A DNA stretch of 64,000 nt from Bedellia somnulentella. Its lineage: Eukaryota; Arthropoda; Insecta; Lepidoptera; Bedelliidae. Below, one piece after another: positions 63,291-64,000 of this stretch. How positions within the stretch are numbered: the stretch's first letter is position 1; each line of letters begins with the position of its first letter. The position numbers and the translations under genes are program-made. The notes under the pieces were generated by a model. The model did no database searches. It was not told the DNA's origin and saw only the letters and a list, made by a program, of their open reading frames with translations. The DNA lies in assembly GCA_963576735.1 (NCBI GenBank), contig OY755172.1, positions 1,922,001 to 1,986,000 on the forward strand, in the 5' to 3' direction.

Positions 63291-64000
63291 TATCAGACAA
63301 AGAGAAGAAGATATGTGCTCCCGCATCTGCTATTCCTTCTCTATATTAATGACCTCCCAAATGTGACCGGTAATGAGTGCATCTTGTTTGCTGATGATAC
63401 TACGATTATTGCAAAGAACAAAAGTCTTGACTGTTTGACAAACAGTATTAATGAGTCTTTGAAAAATGTTATAAAATGGTTAGAAGACCGTAACTTAAAA
63501 ATAAACTTATCTAAAACAAATTTTATCAATTTCCAAACTTACAATAGCAAAAAAAATGATATAAAAGTTGAATTCCAGAATGAAATCATTTCAGAAGTTA
63601 ATTGTACGAAATTCTTAGGCATATATATAGATAAGCATCTTAATTGGAAAGAGCATATAGATAAATTGTGCACAAAATTAGATAGGTTTGTATACGCTAT
63701 TTATAGGATTCGAAGTATAGTTTCAGAGGAGGCTGCAACTGCTGCTTATCATGGATATGTAGCATCTTCGATGCGATATGGACTTATTATATGGGGTAAC
63801 TCAGTAAATATAGATAGGGCATTTAAGTTGCAGAAAAAGTGTGTTAGGTCCCTATGTGGAGCAGGTTTTATTGATAGCTGTGTACCTTTATTAAAAAAAA
63901 AGAATATCCTACCATTACCCTGTCTTTATGTTTTTGAAATGTGTATATTTGTGCATAAAAACTTGTATATATTTGAAATGGAACCAGAAAATGGTCGCCC
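63291..64000 (+). pseudogene. LINE reverse transcriptase fragment, 5'-truncated, runs off the window
   Basis: An open frame to the window edge, starting within the region before the catalytic site (LLFLLYINDLPN), with the active site FADDTTIIAK (near 63390). Then NLKINLSKTNF, CTKFLGIYIDKHLNWKEHI, YGLIIWGNS and KLQKKCVRSLCGA follow, the order found in Jockey/I-type LINE RTs. The 5' part is missing. It differs from the LINE at 28.8-33.5 kb (YADD), so it belongs to another family. Confidence 0.85.

Overview
The window is nuclear DNA of an insect, almost certainly a moth or butterfly (Lepidoptera). It is AT-rich, its protein genes are split into many short exons by long repeat-filled introns, and it carries tRNA-derived SINEs, CR1/Jockey-type LINEs, MITEs and a BEL/Pao LTR retrotransposon. 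There are no bacterial-type operons.

Two conserved genes lie head to head. On the minus strand, 40481 down to about 15101, is a JNK kinase kinase of the MKK7/hemipterous family. I could build it as 16 to 17 exons with splice phases that agree throughout. On the plus strand, from 43372 to beyond the right edge, is the 5' half of Gapvd1 (RasGAP + VPS9 protein, RME-6 type): the first five exons and four later ones, with at least one exon in or next to an unsequenced gap. About 2.9 kb separates the two start codons, and a roughly 480-bp direct duplication lies just upstream of Gapvd1.

Layout. 1-15.1 kb is gene-free and repeat-rich: a large inverted duplication whose left arm alone carries three insertions, LINE 3' ends, SINEs, and a decayed DNA transposon (12571-13816) whose short non-autonomous relative sits in a hep intron (20147-20527). 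15.1-40.5 kb is hep, with a two-ORF LINE (ORF2 intact) at about 28.8-33.5 kb inside an intron. 40.5-43.4 kb is the divergent intergenic region. 43.4-64 kb is Gapvd1, with a 127-bp tandem array that runs into a 200-N gap, a small two-exon gene of unknown function (51762-52596), a young BEL/Pao element with apparently identical 454-bp LTRs (56541-63017), and a partial LINE reverse transcriptase at the right edge.

The most unusual feature is a repeated theme of partial exon duplications that carry splice sites. In hep, fragments made of an exon 3' end plus its splice donor have been copied downstream at four exons: once from the kinase activation-loop exon, once from the last kinase exon, 20 times in a 98-bp array after exon 9, and several times in degraded form after a candidate late exon. 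In Gapvd1 the reverse unit is amplified about 14 times: branch-point-like site, pyrimidine tract, splice acceptor and exon 5' end. Whether these decoy sites are used in splicing cannot be told from sequence alone.
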